Positions 13,721 to 26,395 of a stretch of 64,000 nt of DNA are shown piece by piece. Location: NCBI RefSeq assembly GCF_036417845.1, contig NC_089979.1:25795958-25859957 (forward strand), given 5' to 3'. Made by a program: the position numbers and the translations under genes. Below the pieces are notes generated by a model, which did no database searches, was not told the origin of the DNA, and saw nothing but the letters and a program-made list of their open reading frames with translations. Within the stretch, counting starts at the first letter, position 1. Each line of letters opens with the position of its first letter. Source of the stretch: Apteryx mantelli (Eukaryota; Chordata; Aves; Apterygiformes; Apterygidae).

Positions 13721-14204
13721 GCTTTTGATAAGTTGGAGTTTTCTGGGGTGGGAACTTTTTGTTTCAGGGTTATTTCTCTTTTGGTGTAAAACGTGCTGTG
13801 GAGACAGAAAGGTGCTTCAGTCAGTCCCAGTTGCTTGTTACCTCTCTCATGGTTTTGTCTTTTTTTAAGTTTGACAAAATTTTTCTTCACTGTCTTGATG
13901 AGCCCTCTCCAAATTGATTTTTTACAGCTGTATCTATGCAGCACAGTTACTGGCAAATGTTCAGGCTGCCCCACTTGCTTATCAAAAAAAATTCTTGTCT
14001 CTTAAAAATTGTGCAGATTTTGCCATCTTAATGCAGATCATGATCCTGAAGGGAAAGTATCTGCCGTTCCTTGGGCAGTTGATTCACTTCATATCAGTCT
14101 CAGGGAACCACGGGCAGTGTTCTCAGCAGAGAAGCTTCCCTCCTGAGTTTGCCTGGGATATTTCCACTACCATGCTGTCAGGATTTCCAAATACAGGTGG
14201 GATA

Positions 14205-14520
14205 TAAACATAAAAGGTGAAGTCAAGGAGAGAAAAGGCTAGAAAAGGAGAGTAGAGAGCCAGTGAGATGAAGGGTGTGGAGGTGAATGAAACAAAGCAA
14301 GAACAGGCTGGGTATAGGTCACAAAAAAGTGAAACAAAAGAAAAGTAGAATATAGAATCAGAAGAACTTGCTAGGTAGAGGAAATGAAGTGACATGCAAA
14401 CTGAAAGTAGTGTAAAAATAGAATTTAAAGGGAGAAAATTAGTGGGGGGAGATGGAAGAAAAGAGAGAGAACAGTAGGCCAGTGAGTAATTTTTTAAAGA
14501 GCAAAAATTCACTGAAGAAA
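14205..14520. repeat. Purine-rich tract, second block
   Basis: Another stretch of GA-rich plus-strand sequence with 'gagagaaaagg'-type words, about 480 bases after the first block. The minus-strand frame over it is a composition artefact. The interval between the blocks (13721-14204) is ordinary AT-rich sequence. Confidence 0.6.
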
Positions 14521-17500
14521 GTGCTTATTTATTTATAGGTATTATTAGGGAGGGGATGAACTTTATTTGTTCGTAAATCCTATGAGGTTGGAAATAAATG
14601 TTTAGACAGGCACTCCTGCTGGAAGACAGATTTTTGTTTTCCTTAGGCCTTTTATTAACACACAGCTAGATCGCTAGCTAATTACACCGCTGCATTACCG
14701 ATCATGTTGTGTAGAGTATATTGACATTGAGAGAGGGTGGACTGGAGGCACAATAGATTCAGTGATGTGTATATAAACATTTCTAGCTACACCCTCACTG
14801 GAAAAAGCTCCAACTCTCTTCACTCAGAAAACGAGTCAAGACCTTAGAGAAAGTGAGCAACAGAGATGGGCCTAAGCTGCAAGGTTTTTAATCCTGTGCC
14901 AGGAAAAAAGGGGATTCTAGGGAAATTAGAAACTGCGTTTAGATTCTGGAGCCCCACCTCCGTGCATACACACGCATGTTTACATTACTACGGTGGTTCA
15001 GATCTTTGGGCTTTGCTTGTATCCATTTCTAATCAGAGCCATCTCAAGTTATTTTATACACTTTCAGCCCCGGTTTTGCAGCATTATCTGCACTAGTAAG
15101 CACTTAATTTTGTGCTTGTGTGTGTAAGCGCTCTCCATTGTTAATAAAACCTTTTAAATGCTTTAATTCACAAAATAAATTGTTCTTTTGGTGTGAAACC
15201 ATACTTTTATTGGTTAAACATAAGCAGCAGGCTGGACTTTTAGTGCATTTTAATAAGGACAACGAAACCACCCTTTTGTTTTACATTTTCTTGTGCGTAG
15301 ATTGTGCCCTCATTCCTTGTATTTCGTATTTACAGCATTTAACATAGACAGTTTAAAACACTTATAAGAGCAATGGAGGGAACAGTTTAACCTTTGACAA
15401 GGGCAGCATTTTAAATTTAACTGTAAGCACTTAGTTAAGAAAAATCTGTTTCCACTTTATTAATGGGATCCCTTTAAACAAAATACAGGTTAACAACATA
15501 CAGTAAAGCCATGATTTCAGCCTTGCCAAAAAAGGACAAATCCTGCATATCCCTAGTCACATGAGCAGTCCTTAAAATTACGAGTCCTTTTCAAGTAGAA
15601 AGGAATACTCCTGTGATTTTAGGATTTGCAGAATCTGGTCTCAAGCTAAGCACTTGACAAAACTTGTGTCTCTGTGGTATTTGTAGTCCCAAGTAAAACC
15701 TCCTAAGTGGTTTTTTATTCCTTTTTAGGGTTAAAATCCTTTAAAAAGAAAGACTGCCAGGTGAGGAACTTTCATGGGCTTCAGAATGTTTGCTAAAATG
15801 ATAACAAAACAAGTCCCTAAAAGCTGAGTCAGAGAATTTAGAAAAACAAATCTTTACAATGGTGTAACCTAGAGACTTATGATTTCATCTTACTTCCTCT
15901 ATGTATTTACATGAATGTAAACAAGAAGAAGAATTTGGCTTGGAATAGCTTATTGAAAACTGAAGGATAATCTAGTCATTTTTAATGGGCCAAACTCTGT
16001 AGTCTTGCTCAAGCAAAATTCCCACTGCTGTCATTTGCCATCAAAGGAACTGCTGTCTGACTAAGGGCAGCAGGATGCAGTTCTGTAACAGGAGATCCAT
16101 ACACAGTAGAGTTGGTCTTTTTACTCCCTTCCATAAATATTTTCAGATGAGAAGCACACATCTTCCCTTTCTTTGTTGAAAGCAGAGAGGAGTTTCTCTT
16201 TTTCACCCTGTTGGGTAGGAAGTGCTCCACCACACCAGTCTTTCTTGGGTGGTGCAATGAGAAGACCTTCTGTTTCAGCCTGCTTTGTTCAGCAGATATT
16301 TGAGGGTCGTATGCCTGCTAATCTTTCCTGCGATCCTCCTGTGGTCAGTTATGTCACTTCATATGGCTTCATTACACCACAAGCCAGCACAGGATGGAAC
16401 AATACTCTGTAATCCTACCAGGAACGAGAAGATAAAATCCACAGAGCAGGCATTCCTCGAGCAAGGTTCACAGCGGAAAAAAATAAAACAGAGCTACTGT
16501 AGGTTCACAGCAGAAATACAACTGTTCACGACTCTGAGGCATCTCTATCCGATTATCCAAAAGGATTTGGCAAATGTTCAAATGGAATGATACGGTTGTC
16601 TACTTTTGTGGGAAGAAGCAAACTGTATAAAGTTCATTTCTTTAAATGACAGACATCTGTGATTTTTTACTGGGCTTGCCAAAGAAACTAGCTCCAAAAT
16701 GCTGGGGGTAATGATAAAGTCCTAAAAACCCCCTTGCACAAGGGATGTGGTCTATTATCTAAGGCAACAGGGAGCTTGTACTTGTAAGTGACACAATCAT
16801 CCTAAATTGAGACCAGTAACACCCTTCTCCTGCCCATTTTATCAAGTGTTCTTTTTTCATGAACCATCTGACAAAAGATCTACATTGTCTAAATGCTAAA
16901 TGTGATTTTATTCTAAAAATATTTTCAAATCTAACTGTCCTCTAAAATCGGGCTACTGTTTTTGACACAAGTCTAATTAGAAAAACCTAGTAGGGAAAGT
17001 TTCACAATTTGAAAATCTTCTAAAATGACCCTAAAATAGCTGTTTCATATTTAATAATGCCATGATTTTGTATTCTGCTATCTCTAGAGCTCTCCCTTTC
17101 CTGCACAGTTCAGCTATGAGCTATATCTCCCACTGTATCTATCCCAGATGCAACAGTAAATATCACTTTAGCCAAGCCAAAGACCTGTGTCAGTTCCACC
17201 TCTGAAGGGGAAAGGAAACATTTATCAGGCAATTTGTATTTTTGGTTATTTAGTCTTTAATTTATTTCAGGCTGCTTTAAATTAGTCTTAGTGACCTAGA
17301 TGGCATACAGAGCAAAAGGCAGGTGAGACAGTTCATGATAAATGTAATTTATCTCCTGAATATCAGCACCTCATTTGTGTGCATGTGTTTTTCCCGTAGC
17401 TGAGTTAATTACTCTTGGTAATAATATTGAATCAGACACCTGAATGTATCATTGCAGACAAACCCATGTTATTCATGCATTTTCACTAAACTAATCCTTG

Positions 17501-18007
17501 CCACAGGCAATATTTTAACCTTGTGAGAGGTTGCAAGCTGCTCGTGCACGCAGTTGCTCTTCCCAAGGAACAGACTGGGATAAAATGGAGACTTGTAGTC
17601 CCAGTTTGTGCCTTCATGCCTTGTCCTCCCTCTCCTGCGGGAAGGAGTAAGAGAAAGACCCACAACTGTTTTAAAACCTCTGAAGATTCTCTGATGTAAG
17701 ATGAAGTTTTGTGAGAAGAACATCTAAGAAAAATAATCCCAAGAAGAGGAAAATATCCTTCTTAAAGTGACTGTAAATTCTCTGTTAGGGACAGGAAGAA
17801 AGGCAGAAATATCAGCTCTCACTGGAGTCGTGGAGGAGATAATCACAGCTGTCGCTCAGCCACGCAGGAGAGACAGGGACGGTTTGCTCCAGTGCCTAAT
17901 TCCAACTAAGCAGAGTGCATCTTGCCTCTACTGGTATTGCCATTTAAAGGACCTTACCATCAAAAACCTTGTATCTCTTTTTTCTTTTCTTTTCTTTTTT
18001 TTTTTCC
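14521..18007. other. Intergenic, nothing recognised
   Basis: AT-rich unique sequence with no coding or RNA gene seen. The part from about 15,100 to 17,450 is free of recognisable repeats and would be a reasonable place to look for conserved non-coding elements, but conservation cannot be judged from one sequence. Confidence 0.5.
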
Positions 18008-18146
18008 TACAGAGGAAGGCATCGCCGTCCCAATGCTGGGAGGCGAGGGGGAGAGAGGGGCGTGCTGGGGCCGTGCCGTGGGCCCCCCGCGGCCAGGCAG
18101 AGCCAGCTGCTCGGCGCAGGAATGCCGCCTTCCCCGAGCGCTGAAT
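18008..18146. other. Isolated CpG-rich patch behind an acceptor-like tract
   Basis: About 140 bases with roughly a dozen CpG dinucleotides sit inside AT-rich DNA that has very few. On the plus strand the patch is preceded by a long T-rich tract (17977-18006) ending in 'cctacag', a good splice-acceptor sequence, with 'aggaaggcatcgccgtccc' directly downstream. No clear donor follows in the patch. It could be an exon of an unannotated non-coding RNA, a small CpG island, or a regulatory element. The open frames across it are short and unconvincing as proteins. Confidence 0.35.
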
Positions 18147-19989
18147 GCTGAGGGCTTAAAGCAGAGTTATGGGCAGCAAAGTGACTATGTGAAAGCACAC
18201 ATGCTTACTCAACAGATCGGTTCCCTGTGTATCCTGGAATTATAGCTGCTTATTTTTCTGACCAAAAGCCTGTTTTTACTATTGCTAGCACTGCAGAGCC
18301 GCGGAGGTTTGGGAGGGTGAGCTGGCTTCTAGTCTGTTTTGCACATCATCAACAAAATTGTCAGCTCATTTCCTATTGCAGAATCTTTATTACCAGCAGT
18401 GACATATGAGGCAGAATGAACATTTTTTACTTTCAAATCTCAAGTGGAAGCTGCAGGTTGGCAGCTGGAAAAAACAGATTTTTGACCTGTAAACTCAGTA
18501 AATATGGTACGGGAGTCACTGAAAATGAAAAATGTGGATCTTAATTGTGTCCCTTTTAAAGAATAACTGAATTACAAAAGCATTAGTAAAAATGTCTCGT
18601 TTCTTTTTCTTTCTTTTTTTTTTTTTTGGTTCTCTATTCTTCGAGGCTCTGTTATGACCCTTGGTTTCAAACCCATTTTGAAACATATAGTTTTGCCAGC
18701 CTTAAAGCTGGCTTCAAAAATAATGGGACTGGCTTAGAAATCTTAAGTGTCATTTTTAAAGGTGGAATTTTTAAATGTCTAAGCCTTTATCAAATTTGTG
18801 TTTGTAATTTCAGATGTTACAAATGTGAGGACTAGGAACCCACTTTAAAAAAATGAAGCTTAAAATGGTCATGGGTTCATTTCGTGTCTGAGAACAGCAT
18901 TCGTAAAGGAAGAAGCAAATATTGAAACTCAAGATAAAATCTTGAGACTCTTCAAAACCGAGCACCACCATCCCCCCAGACCAAAAGCCGCTCTTATTCT
19001 GGAGTTTAGATTGTAAATCTCCATGAAGAATATAAAGCAAAACTACAGCAGGATACTGTAATTGTTTTTAAAAAAGAATTTCACTTTAAAATTTCCTGAA
19101 AGTGAAGCCATTCAAAGCTCAGCACCTGGCTTGAAAAAAGCCTGAAGAACACACAGATTTGAAAATGCAAATTAAAGTATACTTCTTCTAGCCATTCCTA
19201 AAGTAAAGTAATTTTGTCTCCAGTCCTCTTTACCCAGTGAATTGCCTTTCAGAGGTGAAGACAGTTAAAACCATACTATCTCCTTACAGTTCGCTGAGGT
19301 CAACAGGAGTTTTAAATGTGAAAGGACCGTGGGCAGTTAGTCCTTGTCTAGTTAGCCATTATAGCAAGACCTGTTGACCCTATAGTCTCCTTAGTGTATG
19401 TGGATATTTTAGAAAGTCCACAAAACAGTTTAAAGTATTCTGAGATTGAGGCAATCATAACGAAGTAAAGCAGGTAACTGCTTTTCGAACTATGCGGGGG
19501 GGAAAAAGCCCACAGACTTTTACACTGTTTGCACCCTACAATACTTCCTTCCAACCCCTCCGCACCTCAGATATGCTCCCTTCCTTAAAATCTGTCTAAG
19601 GCAAGGGTTCAAGAACAGGAAACACAATGCAATTGGAATTTAGTGGGAGGAATAAGGGGGGTGCTTTCGATTTATATTACAAAGTTCATTTTAACCATAA
19701 TTCTGCAGAAACTGCAGCCACTCTGTATAATATAAGGGGAGAGCCTAGGATGACTTCAAAAACCAGAGAAAGTGGAGATCATATGAATTTTAAAAAAGCC
19801 CCAAAGCACTGATAACAAGTCTCTTGTGCAAAGTGACAGTAGGTGCTCATTAAAAGACAATTTAAAGAATCTATAGATCTACAGGGTATATGGTTTAACA
19901 TTACTATAACACTTCTCCAAGTCATTAAATGATTTCTCATTCAGTCTTTATTTTATGTTTTAAAGAATTACTCATCTCACTGTTGAAAA
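18147..19989. other. Intergenic, nothing firm
   Basis: Unique AT-rich sequence with a T run at 18615-18627. At about 19,280-19,320 the words 'gaggtcaacaggagtt' resemble the core of old palindromic archosaur/turtle repeats, too short to call. Confidence 0.45.
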
Positions 19990-20165
19990 ATGAGCTATTT
20001 TTTCCTGATACAGAAGCTCATGATACACAATTTTATCAATAGCTTGGCTGAAATCCAAATAAATTGTTCTGTGGTGTGAACTCCTGTATTTTTATCAGCT
20101 TTGAAAAACTCTAAAAAGATAAAGTCAAGATAGAAGACTAATCAAACAGAGTGAGGGCTTTTTTT
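19990..20165 (-). mobile_element. Possible ancient CR1/L3-like LINE fragment
   Basis: The block around 'agcttggctgaaatccaaat' followed by 'aaattgttctg' and, further on, 'agactaatcaaacagagtg' matches in order the reverse complement of a conserved RT segment found in old CR1/L3-type LINEs ('...ctgaaatccaaataaa...' then '...caggttagtctgaca...'). It is heavily decayed, the limits are approximate, and a profile search would be needed to confirm it. Confidence 0.4.
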
Positions 20166-22929
20166 TTTCTTTTCTGTGCCTAAAGTCAGTGAACTAATCT
20201 GAAGTTAATACAACCGATGTGGCTGGAATCAGTTTGCATGAAATTCTTGTTAGCAGCTTTGCTGAAAACATGTAAAACTCTCCTGAGATTTGAAGTACCT
20301 GTTACAATGCTCAGAATGATTTTATTCCTTTAGTATCCCATTTGCTCCACCTACTTTTGGCTGGGGCCAGAATGTAAAGGATGGCTGGGGTTTTTTTGTG
20401 TGCTAAGTGTAACCTTAAGCCAGAACAGTGAAAAACCTTTTGAGACAGCTGTTCCCTTGAGTTTTACAGCCCAGATCTTCATAGTGAGAGCTAGGAAAAG
20501 TTTTAGATTGCCAGGTGTTCTTCCAGACTGAACTGCTGAAAATCAGTGTAGGGAAATCTAAATTAATATATTGCATTAATTCTCTTTCAGAATAGACAAC
20601 TTTCCTGAAAAAGGTGAACTGAAGGAAGTAGCAAAATAGCCCATGTCACAAAAACTGTGGATCTGTGATGCCTTATTGTATACTATACCTTTAACTTAAT
20701 GAGAAATTATCTATCATCTCCTGAGACAGTGGCCATTTTGTTTCCAGTTGCTGTTAGGTAAGAGCACATTGTTTTCTCCAAGAACAGAATTCATTTTTTT
20801 CATCTTTTTCATCCTGAATTTAAAATAAAAACAACTTAAAGATTGACAGAAGAATGGAATGGTTTTGTATAAATATATCGAAATATATATAAATAAACAT
20901 AATCTATAAGCATATACGGTGTTATTATTTGGTACTTGCCCTCCATTTTCCTATGCATTTTGTTGGCGAGAAAATGAGAAGCCCTGAAGTGGCAGACATT
21001 GCCGAGCTGCTACGGGACGCATGGGACATTCTCTTTAAATAGCTGAATACACAGAAATTCCGTGCTAGATCCCTTATAATCATATCAGGTGTTATCAGAA
21101 GTTTGCAAATCATCAACATACATAATCTTAGTTTTAATCAAACAACCAACTTCACTGACAAAGAGACTCAAATTTTGCATAAAAAATTGAGACTTCAAGT
21201 GCCAGCTCAAACCTATATTTTATGCGACCAACTCCTGTCTTCCACAGATGCAACAACAGAAACTACAAAAGCTGGTAGAAAAGCCCCTTCTTTGGTTTTC
21301 CTGTTGAGCAAGACCATTTTGTCCTTTGCATTAACGCATCGTATAGCATTTTCTACCTTGTTTGGTATTTCGACTTCAACTTTCTTGGCAGGCTTCCTGG
21401 CAGCAAGCTGTGCAGGTTGCGAGTGGAAGCCGGTGGAGGTGAGTGGATTAATGTGGTGGCTGGCTGGAATGTCGTCCAGCTGCCAGGTAGAATTATGTTT
21501 GTTTGCCTTTGGCACCAGTGTGAAGCAAACGGCTGCAGATTTCAGAAGTGTGAGCGTACATTTTTATATCTCACACTAATGAATACATTTTTTTGTATCC
21601 CCCGCATTTGGGGAAATAGTAGAATTTATTTGTGGGTTTTATTTACCACTTGTATGGCAGAGAGGGAATGTTTCCTCAGAGACCAAACTTGTGCTTTTGA
21701 AAAGAAAAAAGAAAAAAAGACCAGACTAATCCAAAACAGTGTCAGTAAAAGTCACCCTAACTTCACTACTTTTGCAGTTATATCTAAAGTCAGATCAAAG
21801 GCTGGTGTATTTCAGCAAGGCTGGAGAAGTTGTTCATGTAGCATGTTTTCAGGAAAAAATGTCACTGAAAGATGGAATTTTGTATTTGTTTTCTGCTGGA
21901 ATTTTATTTCTTCCAGTCAGATCTTTCCTCTACCTATAACCTCCGTCACTTATCCCTACACCCAACCTCCTGTACTATCAACAGAAGGATGATAATGCTA
22001 TTTGTAATGTGCTCTGATGTGAAAAGTGCTATATAAAATTGAATTGCTGTTGCTGATAGGACAAGAAATTTCCCCAACTAGATCTGTCAATAGCTGACAC
22101 TAAAACAACACGGTACAAAGTGCATTTGAAGAATGTCAGACATCATTGCTTTTTTGTTTTCTCCAGCAAACTATTCCTTAGATAGGTGACTTGACCTAGC
22201 ATTGTTTAAAAAGATCAAGGGCTGAATGCCCTTGAATGCCTTCAGAAAGAAAAAAAAGACGAAAAAGAATAATATTAGTTATTCTATGCTATGTAAAGCA
22301 TAATGGTCTCTTGTCCCATTATAGTATGCAAATAAAAATATCACTTATATCTCTCTTGTTGATCTTAATAATATCAAAAGGCAAAAGCTTTCTGGTTTTG
22401 GTTCAGTTTGAAAAAATTATTTGCAAAAAAAAATCACATTACAGAACAGATTTTAAGAAAAACATTCATAATGAATACCCATACCTAATTTCTTAATTTA
22501 TATGTGCAGATATGTAACTTATATATAGGATCAAGACTGAAAATGAAAATAATCTTTGCAAATATATCAGCATTTTCTGTATACAGAACTGTATTCTTTA
22601 AAAATATCTCCAAATCGGTAGCAATTTAATTTTAGTGATTCTGAATTTGTTGTTTCTATGTTAATAGAAACATTGCTTTTAAGACTGAAATATACTATAA
22701 CATAATGCAATGACAATTTAAGGAGAAAAACTAAATGTATTAAATGTTAGGCAGAAAAATATTTGTTGAATTAATATTTCTGAAACTCTTGTTTCATTTT
22801 AACCATTTCAAAAAATGTTTGCAACCCTGACCAGAGCCTACTCCTTCCAAATAAGGAAATGTGTATTAAGTGGCATGACCAGCAGGAGGAAGAAAAATAG
22901 ATGTGAGTTTTGTAAGCAGGAGTCTTTTC
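20166..22929. other. Intergenic, open frames on both strands but no gene
   Basis: Between 21,103 and 21,992 both strands carry medium-length open frames over the same bases, so at least one set is chance. The minus-strand frame at 21213-21515 has a Lys/Glu/Val-rich middle but no recognisable domain, splice sites or codon signal. Around 21,960-22,060 the words 'gatgataatgcta' and 'aaagtgctatataaa' resemble the 3' end of old tetrapod SINEs of the MIR type. No RNA gene seen. Confidence 0.45.
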
Positions 22930-23240
22930 TGGTAGGATGAAGATGCAAGATACCACTGTGGAGATAGGATTAGGGACAAGGAGGCAGGTAGAAGAACAAA
23001 GAACAGGAAAGCAAAAGAAAGAAAACGGGGCGGGGGAAACAGCTAAAAGAAACAAGAAGAAGGAAAATAATAATAGAAAACAGGGAGTGGAGGGTAAAGA
23101 ATGTGACAGAGGAGAAGAACAAAAAAGTGTCATTGAGGACAGGGAAAGAGCATGAGAAGCCAAGAGGAAAGAAAAATAAAAGAGAAATAAATAAAATAAA
23201 GGCAATGTGAAAAAGCTAAGGAGCGAAGGAAAAAAAAACC
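22930..23240. repeat. Purine-rich tract, third block
   Basis: About 310 bases of A/G-dominated plus strand, including 'gaagaaggaaaataataat'. The minus-strand frame across it (Phe/Ser/Leu-rich) is a composition artefact. Confidence 0.6.
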
Positions 23241-23259
23241 CAAAGCAAGTGCTAAACTG

Positions 23260-23610
23260 AAGGGAGTCCCCTCCCTCATGGATGAATCAGTGCTTCCCAG
23301 TTACACCCATGTAACTGCACTGAGGCACCCTGCGGTCAGAGCTGGGCAGTCCGACACCAAGACAACTGCTCGGAGCTGTTGTCCAGTGTCAGAGGGGGCA
23401 GCAAAAGATGGCAGAGAGAGTCTTGTGTGGCAGCAAAACTTCACCTCTCCCCGAGCAGAGCAGTCCTGCCAACAGCCCCAGCTGCAGCCAGCTCCAGCCT
23501 GAGTCACTTCTTAATTGTTGGGCGAGTGGACGAACTGTCCAAGGGCAGCGGAGCCGTCGCAGCAGCCGCCTGCCCCAGCTTCTTTGTACCTAAAGAGGTG
23601 AGGGTAGCAA
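23260..23610. promoter_or_regulatory. GC-richer patch with an AP-1/MARE-like site
   Basis: A locally GC-rich stretch follows the purine tract. It contains TGAGTCAC at 23500-23507, a perfect AP-1 core, clustered CAGC words, and several CpGs at 23521-23580 ('gccgtcgcagcagccgcc'). A donor-like 'gaggtgaggg' is at about 23597. Several short plus-strand frames overlap here, none resembling a protein family. A candidate enhancer or a non-coding exon is possible; a single motif is weak evidence. Confidence 0.25.
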
Positions 23611-24914
23611 GAAAGCTGGAGAACAGGGCAGTAGCACAAATAAGGAAAAGTGAAACCTCTTGTAAAAAGAGCGTCACAGAAAAAAAAAAAAAAGAGGGCA
23701 AAAGAGTGAGGAAAGTGTAAGAAAAAGGCAGTTAATGGCCATGGCCTCTTTACAAAAAGAAACGACTCATGCTACATACATAAATGATCCCTATGCAAGC
23801 TGCAAGTATGAGAGGCACAGCAAGGAGCTACTGTTGCTCTGGAGAGCTGAGCAATGTACACAAAAGCACGAGAACGGCACACACTTCAGTCTCAAATCTA
23901 GCCACTCTGAAACTTGGAGGTACTTCAGTGAGGGCAGTGCGCTGGAGCGTGTCAGTATCAGTTCCTTTCTGATCAGCTTTGCCCTTAACCAGCCCTGATT
24001 TATCTCATTTATTTATTTTGCCAACATGGCTGTATTTGTCAGCAGAATAATTAGTTGAGTCAGTAGAGCTCTGGGAATAGATTTCTAGTTGACTTGTGCT
24101 CCCTCTTCTGGTTGGCATTTGTCTCTACACACCGAGGTCAAAGTAAAGACAAATTTGGTTCCTCTAACTTTTTAAAAGAAAGAGTTTCAAAACACTCTGT
24201 TTACTCTGTTTTCATACAGCTGTGAGATCACTGCCACTCATACCACCTTTCGTGGATCACCGGTGCATAAAGGTTGATGCCCTCTGTGTTTAGAACAAAC
24301 AGTCTTTTACAGTCTTTGAAGTCCATTCATGGATTCGTTTGGGAAAATGGTATTTCTATTGTTTTTACTAAGAACCTTGAAAGAATGAGCCGACTGATAT
24401 GAATGTGCATTAGCATCATTGTTTTCTTCCCCGGAACAGCAGGTTGCTCACAATCTTTCCCACAGACGTGCCCAGCTGAGCTCTGCAGCACAAGGCGACC
24501 AAGGCTGCTGGTCTCCTGATTTTGGGGTGACCTGATGTATGATCAGGTGGGCGTTACTGCAGGTAATCTTGCTGATTCACTTTATCTAAATACACAGAAG
24601 ACAGTGGGGGAATGCAATGCTAAAAATAAATCACTAGTGAAACTGGTCAGTGTGTCCGATAGTTTCTGTGAAAAGAATTCACTGGTGGCTTTGGTTGTGG
24701 CCTATTGAAGCATAACCATATAAGCAAGGACTCACAGTTGATAACACAGTGGATTCGTTCACAGTATTGAAAAATACTGCATTCAGAGCTATGGGTGTTA
24801 GCTGGGCCACCTCTAGCGTGACTACTGGCAACAGGAGTGCCAGATACCTAATAGTATGTGTAGCAGTTTGCGTTAACAAACTAAACTCAAAAGCAATTGA
24901 CTCTTGAATTGGAA
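23611..24914. other. Intergenic, nothing recognised
   Basis: Ordinary AT-rich unique sequence with a short A run at 23680-23694. No coding or RNA gene was seen. Confidence 0.5.
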
Positions 24915-25025
24915 TCTGGTTTCTAACACTGAGTCCTGGTCTAAGTCTAGTTATGATCTTCCTGATTTGCTTCCACGTCTACAAAGTGGAAATAATCCAT
25001 ACCTATAATACTTACCAGGCACACT
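24915..25025 (+). repeat. MIR-like ancient SINE fragment
   Basis: In order, the sequence shows 'ctgagtcctggtctaag', 'gatcttcctgatttgcttcc', 'tctacaaagtggaaataat' and 'acctataatactta'. This parallels the core-SINE (MIR) layout: incorrect-copy counterparts of 'cctggctctgcc', 'cctcagtttcc', 'tctgtaaaatgggataat', 'acctacctca'. It is heavily mutated and identified from remembered structure only. Confidence 0.45.
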
Positions 25026-26299
25026 GCAGCCGATCTTCAGCATTTACACTTCATATCATCTGTTAAGCTGCCTCTGCTTGACTGGGTCATGCCCCTTTGG
25101 TGCTGCCACATAAATGCTAAAATTTACCATCATATGATCTTCAAAAAGGGCAGATACAAGTCTCTGTCTTTTTTGGAAAATTATCCTTTGAAATACTGTT
25201 TTAATAAAAAAGAACAGAATAAAGTCTAGTTGGCCAATTCTTATGTCAAGATCTAGGACAGATTGCTGGATAGTATTGTACACTCAGACTGAAATTATTA
25301 CTTTGGCCCTTAGGCAAAATGTACCAGAAACTTGTCTTGGGTCATGCTAGCAACAAATGATCAAGAAAGCAAACATTTTTTATTTTATATATAGTCTGTG
25401 AGTCTTTTCAAGCATTGAGACTAAATTTAGGCAATTGTCTTGGAAAAAAACACAGATAAAATTTGGATTTTGGTTACGTTCATTAATTTTCTAACAGTTT
25501 AAATTTAAAATAAGCAGTATCAGTCAATTGCTATTTTCTCTTTCAGAAAATTTTCTTTACTGCTTTTAACTGTTTCCTATCATCATCACAGTTCAGTGCT
25601 TGCAGACAGTAAAACAGCTGAACAAAATGGACATCCATTAATATTGCCAAGGTTTTTTCAACACACAGGCAAAGCTATATTCTATTTGTTGGTAAGAATT
25701 TCACTCACATTTGTTGAGATTTCTTTCTTTTTCATAAAATATATATTCAGTTAAATTAAAGTTTAATTGGGTACAGGTTTAAAGAGTCCTGCAAGGTAGC
25801 AGAGTAAATGCCTGTCACCTGCCTTGTGATAACATATGCCTTATGGGTCCCCCGCATACAATGTATCTCACAGCTAAATGATGCTCCACAAGCAAAAAGC
25901 TTAGCTATCACTGATTCACGCTAGTGCTGCTGGTCTTGCTTAGCAATGGGCAGGAATTTCCCACCTTGAAATCACAATGAGATTTCAGTCAAAATAAAGA
26001 GGGACTGCATCACTTGCTGATGGACACCAAATAGCCTGGTGGTGAGGAAACTCATCTTGCCCAGGTTTAAATCATTGCTGCCAGATGCGAAGCAGTGTCT
26101 GGACCTGGGATTCCATATGCCAGGTACCTGTGTAGCCCTGGTTGTTTGTCTGTCTGTTTCTCTCTCGGACTGTCTTGCTTTCAAAATATTCTGAAAAATC
26201 TTCATTACATTCTGCATTAGAATGAAACCAAATGCCAAAACCTCAGAATTTTTCACGAAACAGAGCCCTTGTTTTCTGGCCAGCCCTATTATTGAACCT
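25026..26299. other. Intergenic, nothing recognised
   Basis: AT-rich sequence, no feature identified on either strand. Confidence 0.5.
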
Positions 26300-26395
26300 T
26301 AATATGTGTCCATATTTGCACACATGGTCCACAGCCCTTACACATGTGTAAATCCTACTGAAGTCATGTATAAAGAACCAGGCTCTAAGGCTGTT
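26300..26395. repeat. Palindromic MITE-like fragment
   Basis: Contains 'cttacacatgtgtaaatcc' followed by 'tactgaagtca' and 'ccaggctctaagg'. Sequences of the form 'ttacaccagtgtaaat...ccattgaagtcaatgg' form an old, partly palindromic interspersed repeat of turtles, crocodilians and birds. The near-perfect palindrome TTACACATGTGTAA at about 26338-26351 fits. Only part of the element is present. The element 61,325-61,441 looks like a relative. Confidence 0.4.

Noticed and set aside
13025..13974. Minus-strand open frames of 150 and 183 codons
   Set aside because: They lie over purine-rich plus-strand sequence. Their Phe/Leu/Ser/Cys-rich products are what any pyrimidine-rich strand gives, with no domain or splice support.
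21103..21992. Plus-strand frames of 158 and 191 codons and a 100-codon minus-strand frame
   Set aside because: They overlap on both strands and in different phases; no known protein family, no splice context, and composition matches AT-rich intergenic DNA.
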